DNA from: Stratiolaelaps scimitus | Taxonomy: Eukaryota > Arthropoda > Arachnida > Mesostigmata > Laelapidae | Direction: 5' to 3' | Length of the DNA stretch: 64,000 nt | Assembly (NCBI GenBank): GCA_019614645.1 | Contig: JABWDB010000008.1 | Location: forward strand, 10,316,501 to 10,380,500 | Shown: positions 12,101 through 23,557 of the stretch, piece after piece | Position numbering within the stretch: the first letter of the stretch is position 1 | Layout: each line of letters starts with the position of its first letter | Notes under the pieces: model-generated | What the model was told of the DNA's origin: nothing | Database searches by the model: none | Seen by the model: only the letters and a program-made list of their open reading frames with translations | Translations under genes and position numbers: made by a program

Positions 12101-15100
12101 AATTCACCGCTGCTATCACATGATATAAGATTAGCTCAAATAGAATGAACAGATACGCAGACGATGCGAACCCCGGAAGACGATCGTACGTAACTTGAAG
12201 ACAGTGTCCCCACTGAAGGGCAAATATCCGACCTACCTCTTGGCGTTTTCAAGAACGGCAGTTTTGACAATCTCCGCTATTTCTCTGTTCAATACATCAA
12301 CGCTACCGGATATGTTCACCGCCTCGGTGACTTTCTCCAGCGCCAAATAGTCGTGGAGCGCTGATATGTCAACTAGCACAGGGCCATCCGGATTCTCCAA
12401 GTAATGGCAGCCCTGGAGGAGGCGGTCCACTTCTGCCTTGTCAAAATGAATTAGGTGTGGAGGTTTGAAGTTCACCACAGACACCTTGATAATCTGCAAG
12501 TGATACAGTTGTAAAAATGTCAATCCTCGATACGTTTGTCATCAGCTCCAATTCCAACAAAGTCATCGACAGTCATCGACGTCTACCTACTAGGATTCAG
12601 TACTGACGTTTGACCAGCACACTGCTAGAGCGTACCGATCTATAGCTACTCAAACTGAACGTATCGAAATATCCAGGCTCATTTGACGATTCAATTAATC
12701 GATCACGCGTATGTCTGAACTAGGAAGGAAAGGTTCAACTTTATTATACACTACGCATGATAACGTCAGCGGGTAGTTTTAGCAAAGATTTAAAGATCCC
12801 GTGACACCTATAGCATAAAGAAGAACGAGAAGGGTAATGAAGAAAATAATAATAGTAATAATGATGAAGATAACAGTGAAAATAAGCTGATCCGCTAGGC
12901 CGCGAAATCAAATCAAAATCGAAAGCAAGAGAAAAGAGAAGGCCACAAACCAGACAGCAATGCAAACTCTACTATTTAACGCGATTGTTGTTATTGTATT
13001 GGCACTCACCTCGTCTAGAATGCTCATTATCTTTCTCCTGAGGGGTCTTTGTATTCCGCCTGCAGCGCCCTCGTCGTTCACCAGGATGTTGACAATTCTC
13101 CTCATATGGGCGCTGTTGTTGTCGGCTGACAACCGTAGATCAATAGCGATCACTTTCAACAGCCAGCATTGCTGCATGAGGATCTTGCTTGCGCATATAC
13201 CGCCCTCGGCCCGTACGATCGGGAAGTCGTCAAGGTGCCGCTGGAAAAAGTTCATCGAACTCCGAAGGTAGGGCATAGCCGCTTTGGTCGTGTGCACATT
13301 GTAACAAATCTGATAGATGAGCTTGAAGGCAAGCTCGATGAGCGACGCGCTGAAGGTACCCGGCATCCGTGCCGAGAGATCGAGCATAAAGACTGTATTG
13401 TGGAAGCAGCTCTTCGGGGTACCGAGAACCCCGGGCTGGTGGAGTTGCGTTTCCGCGAGAGGTCGCGCCAAGCTGAATCCGAGCAGCAGATGAGCCACGT
13501 TTGGCACATGATGTTCGAGACATTGCTGAATGATTCGCAGTATCGTCTGTGCGATGGCTGTTCGCACTTGATTGTCGGTCCAATTTGACTCCTTGCCCGA
13601 AGGAGGCTCGTCATACGCAGACAGATCGAGAGCCCCGGCGAATCCGTTTAGGATCGCCGTGCACTCCTCGGCCGTGTTCACTGTGAATGACCTCCCCAAA
13701 TGTTCAGCTAGAGCACTCTTCCTCGTCAACAGCAGAAGAATTCTAGCTGCAGCAAGCGCCTGTCGCGGCAGTTCGTCGAAGTAGCCGACAATCTTTCCAA
13801 ACGACGCACAGAAGTCGGCCCGATTTGTCCGTGGATTAACACCTTTCAGCAAATGGTCAAGCGCCGAGACGATGAGGGCTGAATTCGAATTGCGCACCTC
13901 GCACAGGAAGTTATCTTGCTGAATTAGCGCCTGCTGCAGAATCCGAAGTGCGAGAAGAATCGTCGTCTCTAATTCCTTTCTCTCCGACACCTCCTCGTCG
14001 CTATCAACGACGAACATGCCCTCCACGATGATCTTGAGGATAAGACGAAGCAACGGCCCATTTTGTAGCAGATGACCAAGAAGGTTATAGGCGAGATAGG
14101 CAGCGTTCTCGGTCGTGTTTTTCACCACTAGCGTGGTCGAATCGTTGAACAGAACGTTATCCGAGACGCAGCTAAACTTCCGCAAAATTTTCTCCATCAC
14201 CTTTAGACAGAGCGAGGCGATAATCCAGCGTTCTTCCGGTCGATTGTACGATCGATTGAGGAACTTGAGCAATACCGAATCACGGAGATAGTTCATGTAC
14301 GGATCGAAGCCACTTTTAAACACCGGCCCGCCCACAATGATTGGCAGCGGCCGATCGGTGAGTGTGTCGAGCAGACGCAAAAACGCAATCGTCACGGGGT
14401 AAAAGCCGGCGCGGCTCTCCGCTTCTTCAAGGTCGGTCTGCATGCCAGGCTGTGGATGGACATTTACGTAGGTCGTAGTTGGAACAAGCTTGGCCGCCTC
14501 CATCAGCTGCCACACTCTCAGGGCGCCCTCCGGTGTGCTGGCGAACGCCGACAGAACGTCAACGCATGCGGCTTTGAACTGGATCGGCAACGAGCAGCCA
14601 AGCAATGCGACGAACAGGACAACCGCGTTGTAGTTCGGATGATCGGTGAGACCAGCGCGCGCCTGATCCGCATGACGGGCTATGGCTGCAAGCAGCTCGA
14701 GTGCGGCACAAAGTCCTCGCACCTCGCTCGTGTTCAGCTGAACGCCTTGGCCCTTGGACACATCGTCGGTTCGAAGCTTCTGATGAATGATGTGGAGCAT
14801 GTTAAAGATGTGGTCCAGTGTCACGGTCGCTGGACCCTGCTGGTTCCGCAACACGTTGTAACAAACTGCAGCCGCTTTCGGCGTTTGGCAGATTGTCGCC
14901 AGCATATGACAGTACGGTATATAGATGTTTCCCGGCATTGGTCCGTTGAACTCTCGATGAAGAATGGCGAAGTTGTACAACGCCACGAGCCGCGGCGTGG
15001 GTCGGTTCGGCGTGTTGGCGGTCAGGTCTTGCGTCCAGAACTCCTCAATCAGTGGAGTGGCAAAGCTTGCCACGCCGGTTCCATCTAACTCGCGGTACAG

Positions 15101-18100
15101 CAGAGAGAGGAACTCCAGCAGCTGCTCAAAGCTCTCGTCTCCCTCAGGTGGATTTACACCGTGCTCGTTCTGGTATATAACAGATAGGCGGCCATTGTGT
15201 TCGCCCTGCATGCGGAGTATCTTTATCCTGTGCTGCTGCTTGACGATGATGTCCGTGATAAGATAATGCCAGGCGCACATAAGGAAAGCATCGGAGTGGA
15301 TCGTACACTGGGAAGGTCCGACGAGCTCGACCATGTGACGGAACACCTGTGAGTCCGAGGGGACCGAGAGGGCGGATGGGTTAAACAGCAGAAATGCGAG
15401 ATGGTAGTCACAAATCTAGTATACCCTTCTCGATTTAAAATTTTCTCATAGTTGCCGAAAGACATACCGTTGCCGAACGGCGTTAGCACTAATGACGATT
15501 CACATATTCGTCTATTAATTAAAATCCCATGGGTAAACAATTGGCCCAAGTGTCTACGCACCCAATAATAGACATACCCCTTACCCTTAATTGTTCTATC
15601 TTCGATGAAACATTCACATGATGACAAATGGAACAGATGAGTAGAAACGGCACTAGGGCAAAATGACAATCGGCTTCTTTTTGCTCGTGAATAGTTGTAT
15701 ACGATGTTAAAGCGAAAATTCATAATTATAACAAGGAGTAAAGAGCGACTCACCTTCTCCTTAAGGATGTTGTCAATCTCTTGTTGATTCTCGGCCATTA
15801 GTTGTTGCATTTCCACTGGAATTGCAAAATTATGCGTCTGCGCGACTTCCACTCCATTGAGGCCTGTTCTCACAGCGAGCTTAACTATGCTCTTAACAGC
15901 AGGAGTCTGTAAAGTGGGGAAAAGATAAACAAGCATTTGCTCGATGTAATTTGAACAAATGTAAGTAACTGGCACTTTGTTTAGGAACTATAATCGGCCA
16001 TTTCCTCTTAAATAGACCTGGAGTGACCTTTATATTGAGCAAAGATTCGTGTCCTACAGCCATTATATGTAAAATGTACGCGAACTAAGCGAGGCCATTT
16101 CGAATTGACAAATAGGGACAACAGTATGTTTTAAATCACTGACTGGTTTTGCCCAGTCTGCAAGATAGCAACCATCATCCAACCTCTGACGTGAACATGT
16201 GTTACATAAGACCAATGTGAGTTGTACGAATATTATCAGCGATCGAAAAACCGACATTTTTGAATTTAGTAGAGGTCAGGCTTTTTATATGGACATTAGT
16301 CACCTGAATATCGAGCCGACATTTCAACACGACTCGGGCGACAATTGACGTTGTCGTTTTTCTCACTTCTTTGGCAGGACAGAAGGGCGAGCACGACTAC
16401 ACTCATTTGACCTCAAGGGCCGTCTCCTATGAAGCAGACACAAGCGGGTACGATATGATAACCAGACGAATTCTAACCTTGAACTCCAATTGCTGTTCCA
16501 GCTGACGGAGAACTTGGCCAGCCATCTCGGGATGGCGAACCAGTGATGTGAGATTGGGGTCGACGCTGCTCTCTGTCAGGAAATGGGTGCTCACGATGTG
16601 GAGCATGCTAGTTAGCAAAAGTGATCCCGGTTTGTTTAGGTAGCCTGTTCGTGTCGTCTGACATTTCGTCGCGAGAAGCTTGACCAGGTCAACGGCTCGG
16701 TTCGTCGAAACTGGCTGCTGGGCGCACCAGTAGAAGACGCACTCGCAGAGGATGTTCTCTATATCGTGGATGCTCTTCGTAACAATTCGCCTAAAGTTGA
16801 AATTGGGAGGAAATTTTCAAGGGTGTGACGCCATTTGAGCTGTGTTAATAAATGATCTAGCACTGCCTGAGCGCCTGCCGCCACTGATGAAATGAAAATC
16901 AATGCACAACCTAGACCTTTAAAAGATAATCTGTTTTTTTTTTTTCGAGCTGACCCTCAGCTGTTCCCCTCAGGCCTCAGCTCTTAACCTTTAGGCATTA
17001 CTATGAGGTGGATTTAAAAGATAATCTAGATGAGAGATAAGCTAGAGAAGTGAACTGCATAGGGAACGTACCGGAACTTTAGATTATCACTGATGAGGCC
17101 AGCTCTGTGAAGATTGGCTATTCTCTCGGTGACGACGAAGTTGGAGAGCCTCTCCAATAGAACGCCAAACAAATTCAACCCGATCATCAGATCATCCATA
17201 CTTCTCTCGAGTCTCATCTGCAATATCGAATTCGCGAACAATTATGACGACTATTGGCGTCAATTTTCCGTACACGCTTTCTCTGACTGTTACTACATCA
17301 CTGACGCCCGCTGAAATTTTACGGTAGCACGGAAATTTCATTGTGGAATAATAAACCAAAAGTGGAAGATCGCTTACGGAGATCCCGAATGTGTCGGTCT
17401 TTCCTTTGTCAACTTCGAAAACTTCGTAGATGAATAAAAGCTGGCGCGACTTCCCGAAAGGTGAAATCACGCTTTCGTTGCCAGCTGCTAACATATTATA
17501 ATCATCCCATGGCTAAGTGGCCACAACACAGACAACACTTCAGTGACATAGCACAACTGAACATGGAAATATATCGGTAGCAAATCGCTATATCTATCAT
17601 TGATGCCGAGCCGATCGTATGCATGACCCCGAGACGATGGGATAACGTCAAACGTTTTTCTCATTCGTAGCTTACCGCGATGTTGGCGTCGAGCGTACTC
17701 TTCCAGGCTCGCCCACCGACGACGCGCACAAGATGGTGAAGTGACGAGGCGAGCGCCTGCTGTCCGTCGTAGAACAGGCATACGGCAATGCTGGCGCGAG
17801 ACGTATTCGGAAATGACGGCGACTGCATGTCAGCCCGCAACACAAGTTCGGCCGCTGTGGAATCGGAAATGGGACCGCGTCGTGAGGGAAATACCGGGGT
17901 GAGGAGCAACGAGACGGATAGAAATGCAGGTCAATTCCTTGATCAATTCAACATGCTATTGGGTTGTTCTCAAATTTTAGCTGGTGGACGTGAGGTGATA
18001 TACCTATGATTTATTTTACTACGTGCTAATTTCGCGATATCGCTCCTTAGTAATATCCGATAATCGTGAGATATAGTTGGGGTAATTTTATGAGATACGA

Positions 18101-19465
18101 AATCCATAACCCAAATGTTTATTCAATATACAATAATTAGCAGTTATTTGGGGGCCGAGGCCGACATTGTGCCGAGGACGGCGATGGCATTGCTTCTCTG
18201 CCTCACAGCGAGGGATACTGATATAGCGCAACCATTCATACAGCACTCAATCAGCAAATGGTAGTGCGATTCTTAACGAGTGACGGATGTTTGCTATCGC
18301 GTATTGGACTCTTTCGATGGGTAACCCCAGGAAAGCATATGACATTACTATGCTTATGCGATAATACAGTTACAGTTCTTCACCGTACGTTAGACAGTAG
18401 ACAATCAACTTGCAGCGCAATTTCTGTGCCTGTGGGCACCAATCTAGCTGTACCTTTAGCATAGTGTACGGATTCATTGTGAAAATGTAACCAGCTTTAT
18501 AATGCCACTATGCCCATCTATACGGGCTCGTGCCTCCTGCTACACACTGATAAAGGCGATGAGCAGTTATAGTTACATTATATATTATGTTTTGAAAAGG
18601 AAAACGGCTAACTTCTTACCAGAACCACTGTATATATATATATACAGTGGTTCTGGTAAGAAGTTAGCCGTTTTCCTTTTCAAAACATAATATATAATGT
18701 AACTATAACTGCTCATCGCCTCATAAATATATATTAACAAGTGATTAGATGTGCCCGACATATTTGAATGCCGAAAAAGATTAGTCACATTGATACGGAA
18801 AGATATTCACAATCCACGCTATTCTTCAATAGTATCAAATAACGAATTGAACCAATTAGTAGTGGCAGTCCATTGACACAAACAATCGGCGCAAGCGTGG
18901 TCAACCAACTCGGTGCAAATAGGCGTCGTTTAATCCTGAGTTTACCCGCCCATGACGTACTCGACATGCAAAATACAAAGCACGCCTGTCAATTAGTGAA
19001 CCGCAACCATTCGTGCTGATGAAGTTTTCACTCAACAGGTGCTTCCGCCACGCCTGCTAAAGGATCCGGTCATGCCAAATACGCTCCTGAACTGTGTCGG
19101 CCATTGGCCGGTCAAACAAACGTACCTCGCAGCTCATCGAGATGTAGTCCATCACTAACTCGAATGATATCCTGGAGAAATTCTTCATTGATGGGGTACG
19201 GGCCAGATCCATCCGCTGACGTCCTGAGTCCAGGAACGATGCCATGCTGCCTTACATGTTCTCTGTGCTCGTTATTCTGTCCGGAGTGAGCAAGCACTGA
19301 GAGAAACTTGGCGCGCTGCGTCTGGACAAGCTGTGGTAAATCCTCTAAAGCATTTTCTTGTCCAAGAAGGATCGCGGCTTCGACCCTCGTCTGTAGATTT
19401 TTGAACGACTCCCACAGGAGCGAGTAGTTCATATTAAATACATCTGATCTCGGGTCGAATGCCAT
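9102..19465 (-). CDS. Nup205: Nuclear pore complex protein Nup205, ten exons, about 1,925 residues
   Basis: This encodes a large alpha-solenoid scaffold nucleoporin of the inner ring (Nup93 complex) at the nuclear envelope. Exons in transcript order are 19465-19126, 17854-17676, 17217-17072, 16790-16478, 15906-15754, 15346-13010, 12493-12237, 11847-11317, 11020-9865 and 9467-9102. All junctions are GT-AG and keep phase throughout. The length is close to human NUP205 (about 2,012 residues). Landmarks shared with the family are VCLFYDGQQALASSL near residue 140, a GFDPYMNYLRDSVLLKFLNR block in the long sixth exon, EVVCRDVCSGH at the start of exon 9, and ILWRHLEFYLLHYIP near the C terminus. The start at 19465 is chosen because it sits in a good context (A at -3, G at +4); the codon two positions upstream is GTG. 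No break or frameshift is seen. The gene is divergent from COX7C. Confidence 0.96.
18554..18721. repeat. 168-bp perfect palindrome in Nup205 intron 1
   Basis: The two 84-base arms are exact reverse complements, centred between 18637 and 18638 in a 14-base TA run. Outer ends read AGGCGATGAGC and GCTCATCGCCT. The same peptide run (SYSYIIYYVLKRKTANF and onward) can be translated from both strands, which is a simple check of the symmetry. ATAA occurs just outside both ends (18550-18553 and 18723-18726), so a 4-bp target duplication is possible but weak. Candidate explanations are a hairpin MITE or foldback element, a recent inverted duplication, or an assembly artefact. Confidence 0.96.
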
Positions 19466-20005
19466 TTTCACGGGGAGGTGTTTTCGTGCAGCTGCAAAAG
19501 GTTCTTCTCGTTCGTTGCTATTCGCCCGGCGCTCTCGGCACCCGGCGCACGCTGAATACGAATTTGATTCGCGAGATATTTAGAATCTCGCCGCCGACCA
19601 AAACAACACGCCGTTTGAACCGTCCTCTATGGCGGGCACGCTGGAACTGGCCGGATTTTTTTCTAACGGCGCATAAAGAGATCAACGAAGGTTTGCTTGC
19701 CTCATAACATGAACACTGCGATCTTTGCGAAGTTGTACGATTATCCAGGTAACAGGGTATCTGATAACACGAACTTGAAAAGAAATGTAGCGATCGCGCC
19801 CGATTCACCCCGTATTATGTTTTGCGAGCGTCTGCTCCGGCCGCTGTTCTGAACGTTATCCCTCCGCCGTCGTCTGCCGTATTGTTTTTTAGGCCTTCGC
19901 GAACAGGGTGCCCGACTTAACCTTCGAGAGGCATAGGCCCGTACCGTGCTGCCACTGCGTTCAAAAACTATTCTAGGACCATTTGAGCTCAGGTGATCCA
20001 GAAAG
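19466..20005. promoter_or_regulatory. Shared upstream region of Nup205 and COX7C
   Basis: Only 540 bases separate the two divergent start codons, so both 5' UTRs and both core promoters must lie here unless there are remote non-coding exons. No TATA box is obvious in the expected position for either gene. That would fit a CpG-type housekeeping bidirectional promoter. The call rests on gene arrangement, not on a recognised factor site. Confidence 0.5.
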
Positions 20006-20942
20006 ATGCTTGTCCACCGGCTTCGTCAGAGTGTTCAGAGCGCAAGGAGCTTCACGACATCAGCTATCCGCCGATCCGGTCACGACGATCATGGTGGTGG
20101 CATCGTAGGAGCCGTATGTGTATACGATATCTCTTAGTTCAGCTTGCACCCTAATTATAACGAGCACGCTCATTTAATATAGTCCCGAGTCCTTAGTTCA
20201 TTTTCACTGTGGGGCCAAAGCTGCTCTACCCGATTAAACAGTAGAGGTTGCTAGTTACTTGATTTAGCGAGTTCTTCTCGATAGGAAGTGAATACTTAGA
20301 ACAGAGGCGGAAAATGTATCTTGATTAAGTTCAGCAGTGCATAGACACGTCGTTTGCTATAGTTCAGTGGTTACCGTACGCAGCGATTACAGTTATCATT
20401 CATGTGGAATCCAGCTACTCGTACAAGTTCTAAATTCGTGCACGATACAGAGAAACTGGATGTTCAGCCCTGTGGGGTGACAAATAACTTACTTTAGTTT
20501 ACGGTCTCCGCATCAATTCGATCGGATGTGGTTTTGGCACACGAACGAACGAACGATCATCTCGGACTAATTAGCCAGAACAATGTGCAAGAAGTAGGAA
20601 ATTATCATTATTAACAGGACGATGAGTGATATAATGGTACTTAAATTAGCATACCAGTGCATACTTATAAAATAAATTCATTGCATTTTGCTGCCCGCAC
20701 AAATAATAAGTAGATGCATCTGGTTTACGCCTCGAGATTATTTTTGTAATCACACATCTGTTGATCATAGCGAAAGCGGGTTAACATAACCATGAGTGAC
20801 TCCCATATTTTCTCGCTTACAGAACCTTCCGTTCTCGATCACCAACCCGTACGCAATGACGATTAAATTGGGCCTCTTCATGGGGACCGCCTTTGCGATT
20901 CCGTTCCTGAACGTGCGTCACCAGCTCCTCAAGAAGAACTAA
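20006..20942 (+). CDS. COX7C: Cytochrome c oxidase subunit 7C, two exons, 75 residues
   Basis: This is a small nuclear-encoded structural subunit of respiratory complex IV in the mitochondrial inner membrane. Exon 1 is 20006-20113 (36 codons) and exon 2 is 20823-20942 (39 codons plus TAA). The intron is phase 0, 709 bases, GTATGT to AG. Residues 1-24 form a typical mitochondrial presequence rich in Arg and Ser with no acids (starts MLVHRLRQSVQSARSF). Exon 2 carries the family signature: NLPFSITNPYA, then a single membrane helix, then FLNVRHQLLKKN at the C terminus. This matches the NLPFSVENKW and PFLVVRHQLLK pattern of animal COX7C. The mature length is normal. It runs head-to-head with Nup205. 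It is too short to be seen without splicing. Confidence 0.96.
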
Positions 20943-23557
20943 ACATCGAACATGTGTAGTGATATATATATATAAATTTTATGGCAGAAATTCGGCTTCC
21001 TTTATCTGAGCTGATGTTCAGATGAAGTATTTAGACATTTTAAGGGAAAACCTGTAACAAGAACCTATTGTATAAAGGTATCCGTGACCAGTACAATAAT
21101 GTGGCTCGTGTTTTGTTTTCCTCTAGAAAGTAATAATAATTGGGACTAACGATATTTACGGTGTTTCAGTTTGTAAGTGAGTATCGCTAATTAGCAAGGA
21201 AGCCTCTGGCTCTAACCTCAACATCAATCAAGGGTCTTTTTCAATTTACCTGTGTCGCCTTATAAATTTTCAGGCGTGTTATCCTTGTCCTTCGTACTTG
21301 TGATCGCTGAACTTTGTTTAACCTTAGCCTAGCTTGTAAGTGAAAAGTTACCATTACAAGCTCGAAGGAGTTCTCACGTGGGGTGCTGTCTACGGTATTT
21401 ACCAAAATCAACTCCGTACACCGTGATCGTAATTTTTCCACCTCTTGTCCCGTGTGTCTAATTCAGACGATTCTATACAGCTTTCAGAATATGCAGCTTT
21501 TCTTTTCGTCCCTTGTTCTCTGACGATAAATTTTGTCTGCTTACATAATTTGTCAATTTACATAAGGCGCTAAATAGGTAAAAAATCTGCTGATCTTAGA
21601 GAGTCAGCTGATCCTTCGTGAGGAGCAATGATTTGCTGTTTTTGGTGTTTGGGTTATTGCGTGTTGCGCTTATTCAAGGTGTGTGCATTTAAACAACCGC
21701 TTATATTTTGGATAATCGTATTTTAACCAAAGTAGTTTAAGCCCACCCAGAATACAATAGGCTCTTGTTTTCACTCCCAATCATATATGACGTTATGTGA
21801 AGTGTTGAGCCTTCGTAAATTTCTATACAGTTCCTATACGCTTTGGAAATGCGTCACAATGGAAGATGAGAAGCTGTGTCTGGTGATAACCAGGCATAAT
21901 TACTACGTTTCTTCGTAAGGTAGCGCACGAGGAACCGCGCGAGGTTCCCAGTTTCTTCTCCTTCTGCAGCAGCTGTTTAGTGATTTATTCAATTTGTCGA
22001 ACTTCGTGACATGACCTTCGAAGTGGATGATTATATAGTACACGTAAATGTCAATACACCTGTACCTGTTGCCATCTTCAAATGAGCTTCCCACTAAATG
22101 ATCAAGAAAGCTTCAGCGATCGTATCGGCGTTCAAGGGCAATAGAAGCAAACTTTTAACCTGAACGCTAAAGTACTAGTATCTGAACGTAACGCCGTATT
22201 TCCCTGTCCTTTTTATCACACCTGTCCTCAGTTACCGGACACGAGTAACCCGATAAATAGATACTCTTGTGTTTGGCTAGGTGCGGATACGAGCCGCATT
22301 TGGCCCAGATCTATCTAGCGGTCGAACGAAATGAAAACTTCATCCTATCTCTGAGTAGATCATTCGATGTTGTTGTATACAAAAGAGTACATTTATTTAC
22401 ATGATCAACAATCTATTATCTATTGTGATAGAATCCATAATAAAGTACATAATTTATAATAGTAAAGTACATTTGCACAAGGGTTCTTTTCCCCATTCCA
22501 CATCGGGCTCCGCGCCTCGTCTCCTTCTTCTTGCGTGTGTACGTGCTATCCTCATTTGCATGTGCTCTGTACTGCACAGTATGCACGTGGTGGTGGTGGT
22601 GGTCGCGGCCACAGCCAGCAAACTGTCCCGCGCCGGAGATCTATATGAACAAGTTGTTGTTGTGGTTGTTGCATTTTTTTGCTTTGTCTCAATACACAAA
22701 TTTGTTTCTGCTTCTTATTGCCGCGCGTTGATCTCGTGAGGTCAATGAGAGTCGTGGTGCTGAGAGCGCCCTACGTGAGCTGATTCTCGTACAAGCAAGG
22801 CATGGGCGTTGATCGCAGGGACATCGATCGAATCGGATGCGTCCCCGTTGCCGACTTCTCTGTGAGGTCCTACTACTACTTCTGATTGGAAATGCTGTTG
22901 CTGTTGCTTTGGAACGATTTTCGGCCGATAGCGCAGGCAGGCGCTATGTATCACCAATCGCCTGTCGTCTTTTCTTTGTCAGCCGGCGACGAGGATGGTG
23001 TACGCCGGGGTCAAGGCTGAGTCGAGCAACAATTTCTAACGGCGACAATAACGAAAACGATAATGGCAAAGGAGTGTGAACATCACCGTCCGTTAACAAC
23101 AACGATTTGGTGGTGATCATTTCGATTTTCACCCATCACGTGCCCCGATCTCCTCACCATCGATCATTGTCTGTATTGAGAACAGTCGAACCCTGCGGAG
23201 GCATAAAGGCACACAGACAGAGAGAGAAATAGAGATAAATCTTCTAAAAAGCTGCCGGACATTTAACTTAAGAAAGACGGCTGAAAACGGAGGCTCATTT
23301 TTTTGAAATATCATTTTGCTTCGAGGTCGAAAAATCCCGTTGATAAAAAAAATCATTATCGTTCACTGCTGCTCCCCAGCCGAGGAGAAACCAAAATTAG
23401 GCTGTTTGATTACTAAAATTGCGCTATACCTAGACCCAGCGGGTTCGAGACCCGCTGCGTGGCATATAAGAGAGATTAAGCATTATGAAATTGCAGCTCC
23501 TTTAATAAACCAATAAAGCTTTAACTTTACCTCTTCAACTTCGTTAGTAAAACGGAA
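20943..23557. other. Convergent intergenic region between COX7C and the zinc finger gene
   Basis: The 3' ends of the plus-strand COX7C gene and the minus-strand zinc finger gene face each other here. I found no further coding exon. A canonical AATAAA is not seen close behind the COX7C stop; there is a TATAAA-like run near 20.97 kb. Two AATAAA hexamers close together near 23.50-23.52 kb are on the plus strand, so they do not serve the zinc finger gene and have no assigned transcript. GT and TG runs occur near 22.6 kb. Confidence 0.5.
23437..23457 (+). other. Hairpin identical in form to a tRNA T-arm (B-box)
   Basis: CAGCGGG and CCCGCTG form a perfect 7-bp stem around the loop TTCGAGA, which gives GGTTCGAGACC, a perfect Pol III B-box consensus. 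No matching acceptor stem, D-arm or anticodon arm is found at tRNA spacing, so this is not an intact tRNA gene. It may be a tRNA-derived fragment, a SINE remnant or chance. Confidence 0.35.

Noticed and set aside
22742..22882. Possible last exon of the zinc finger gene
   Set aside because: An acceptor here would put the natural open frame out of phase, while the exon at 23585-23558 has a strong acceptor, correct phase and a short stop-terminated end.
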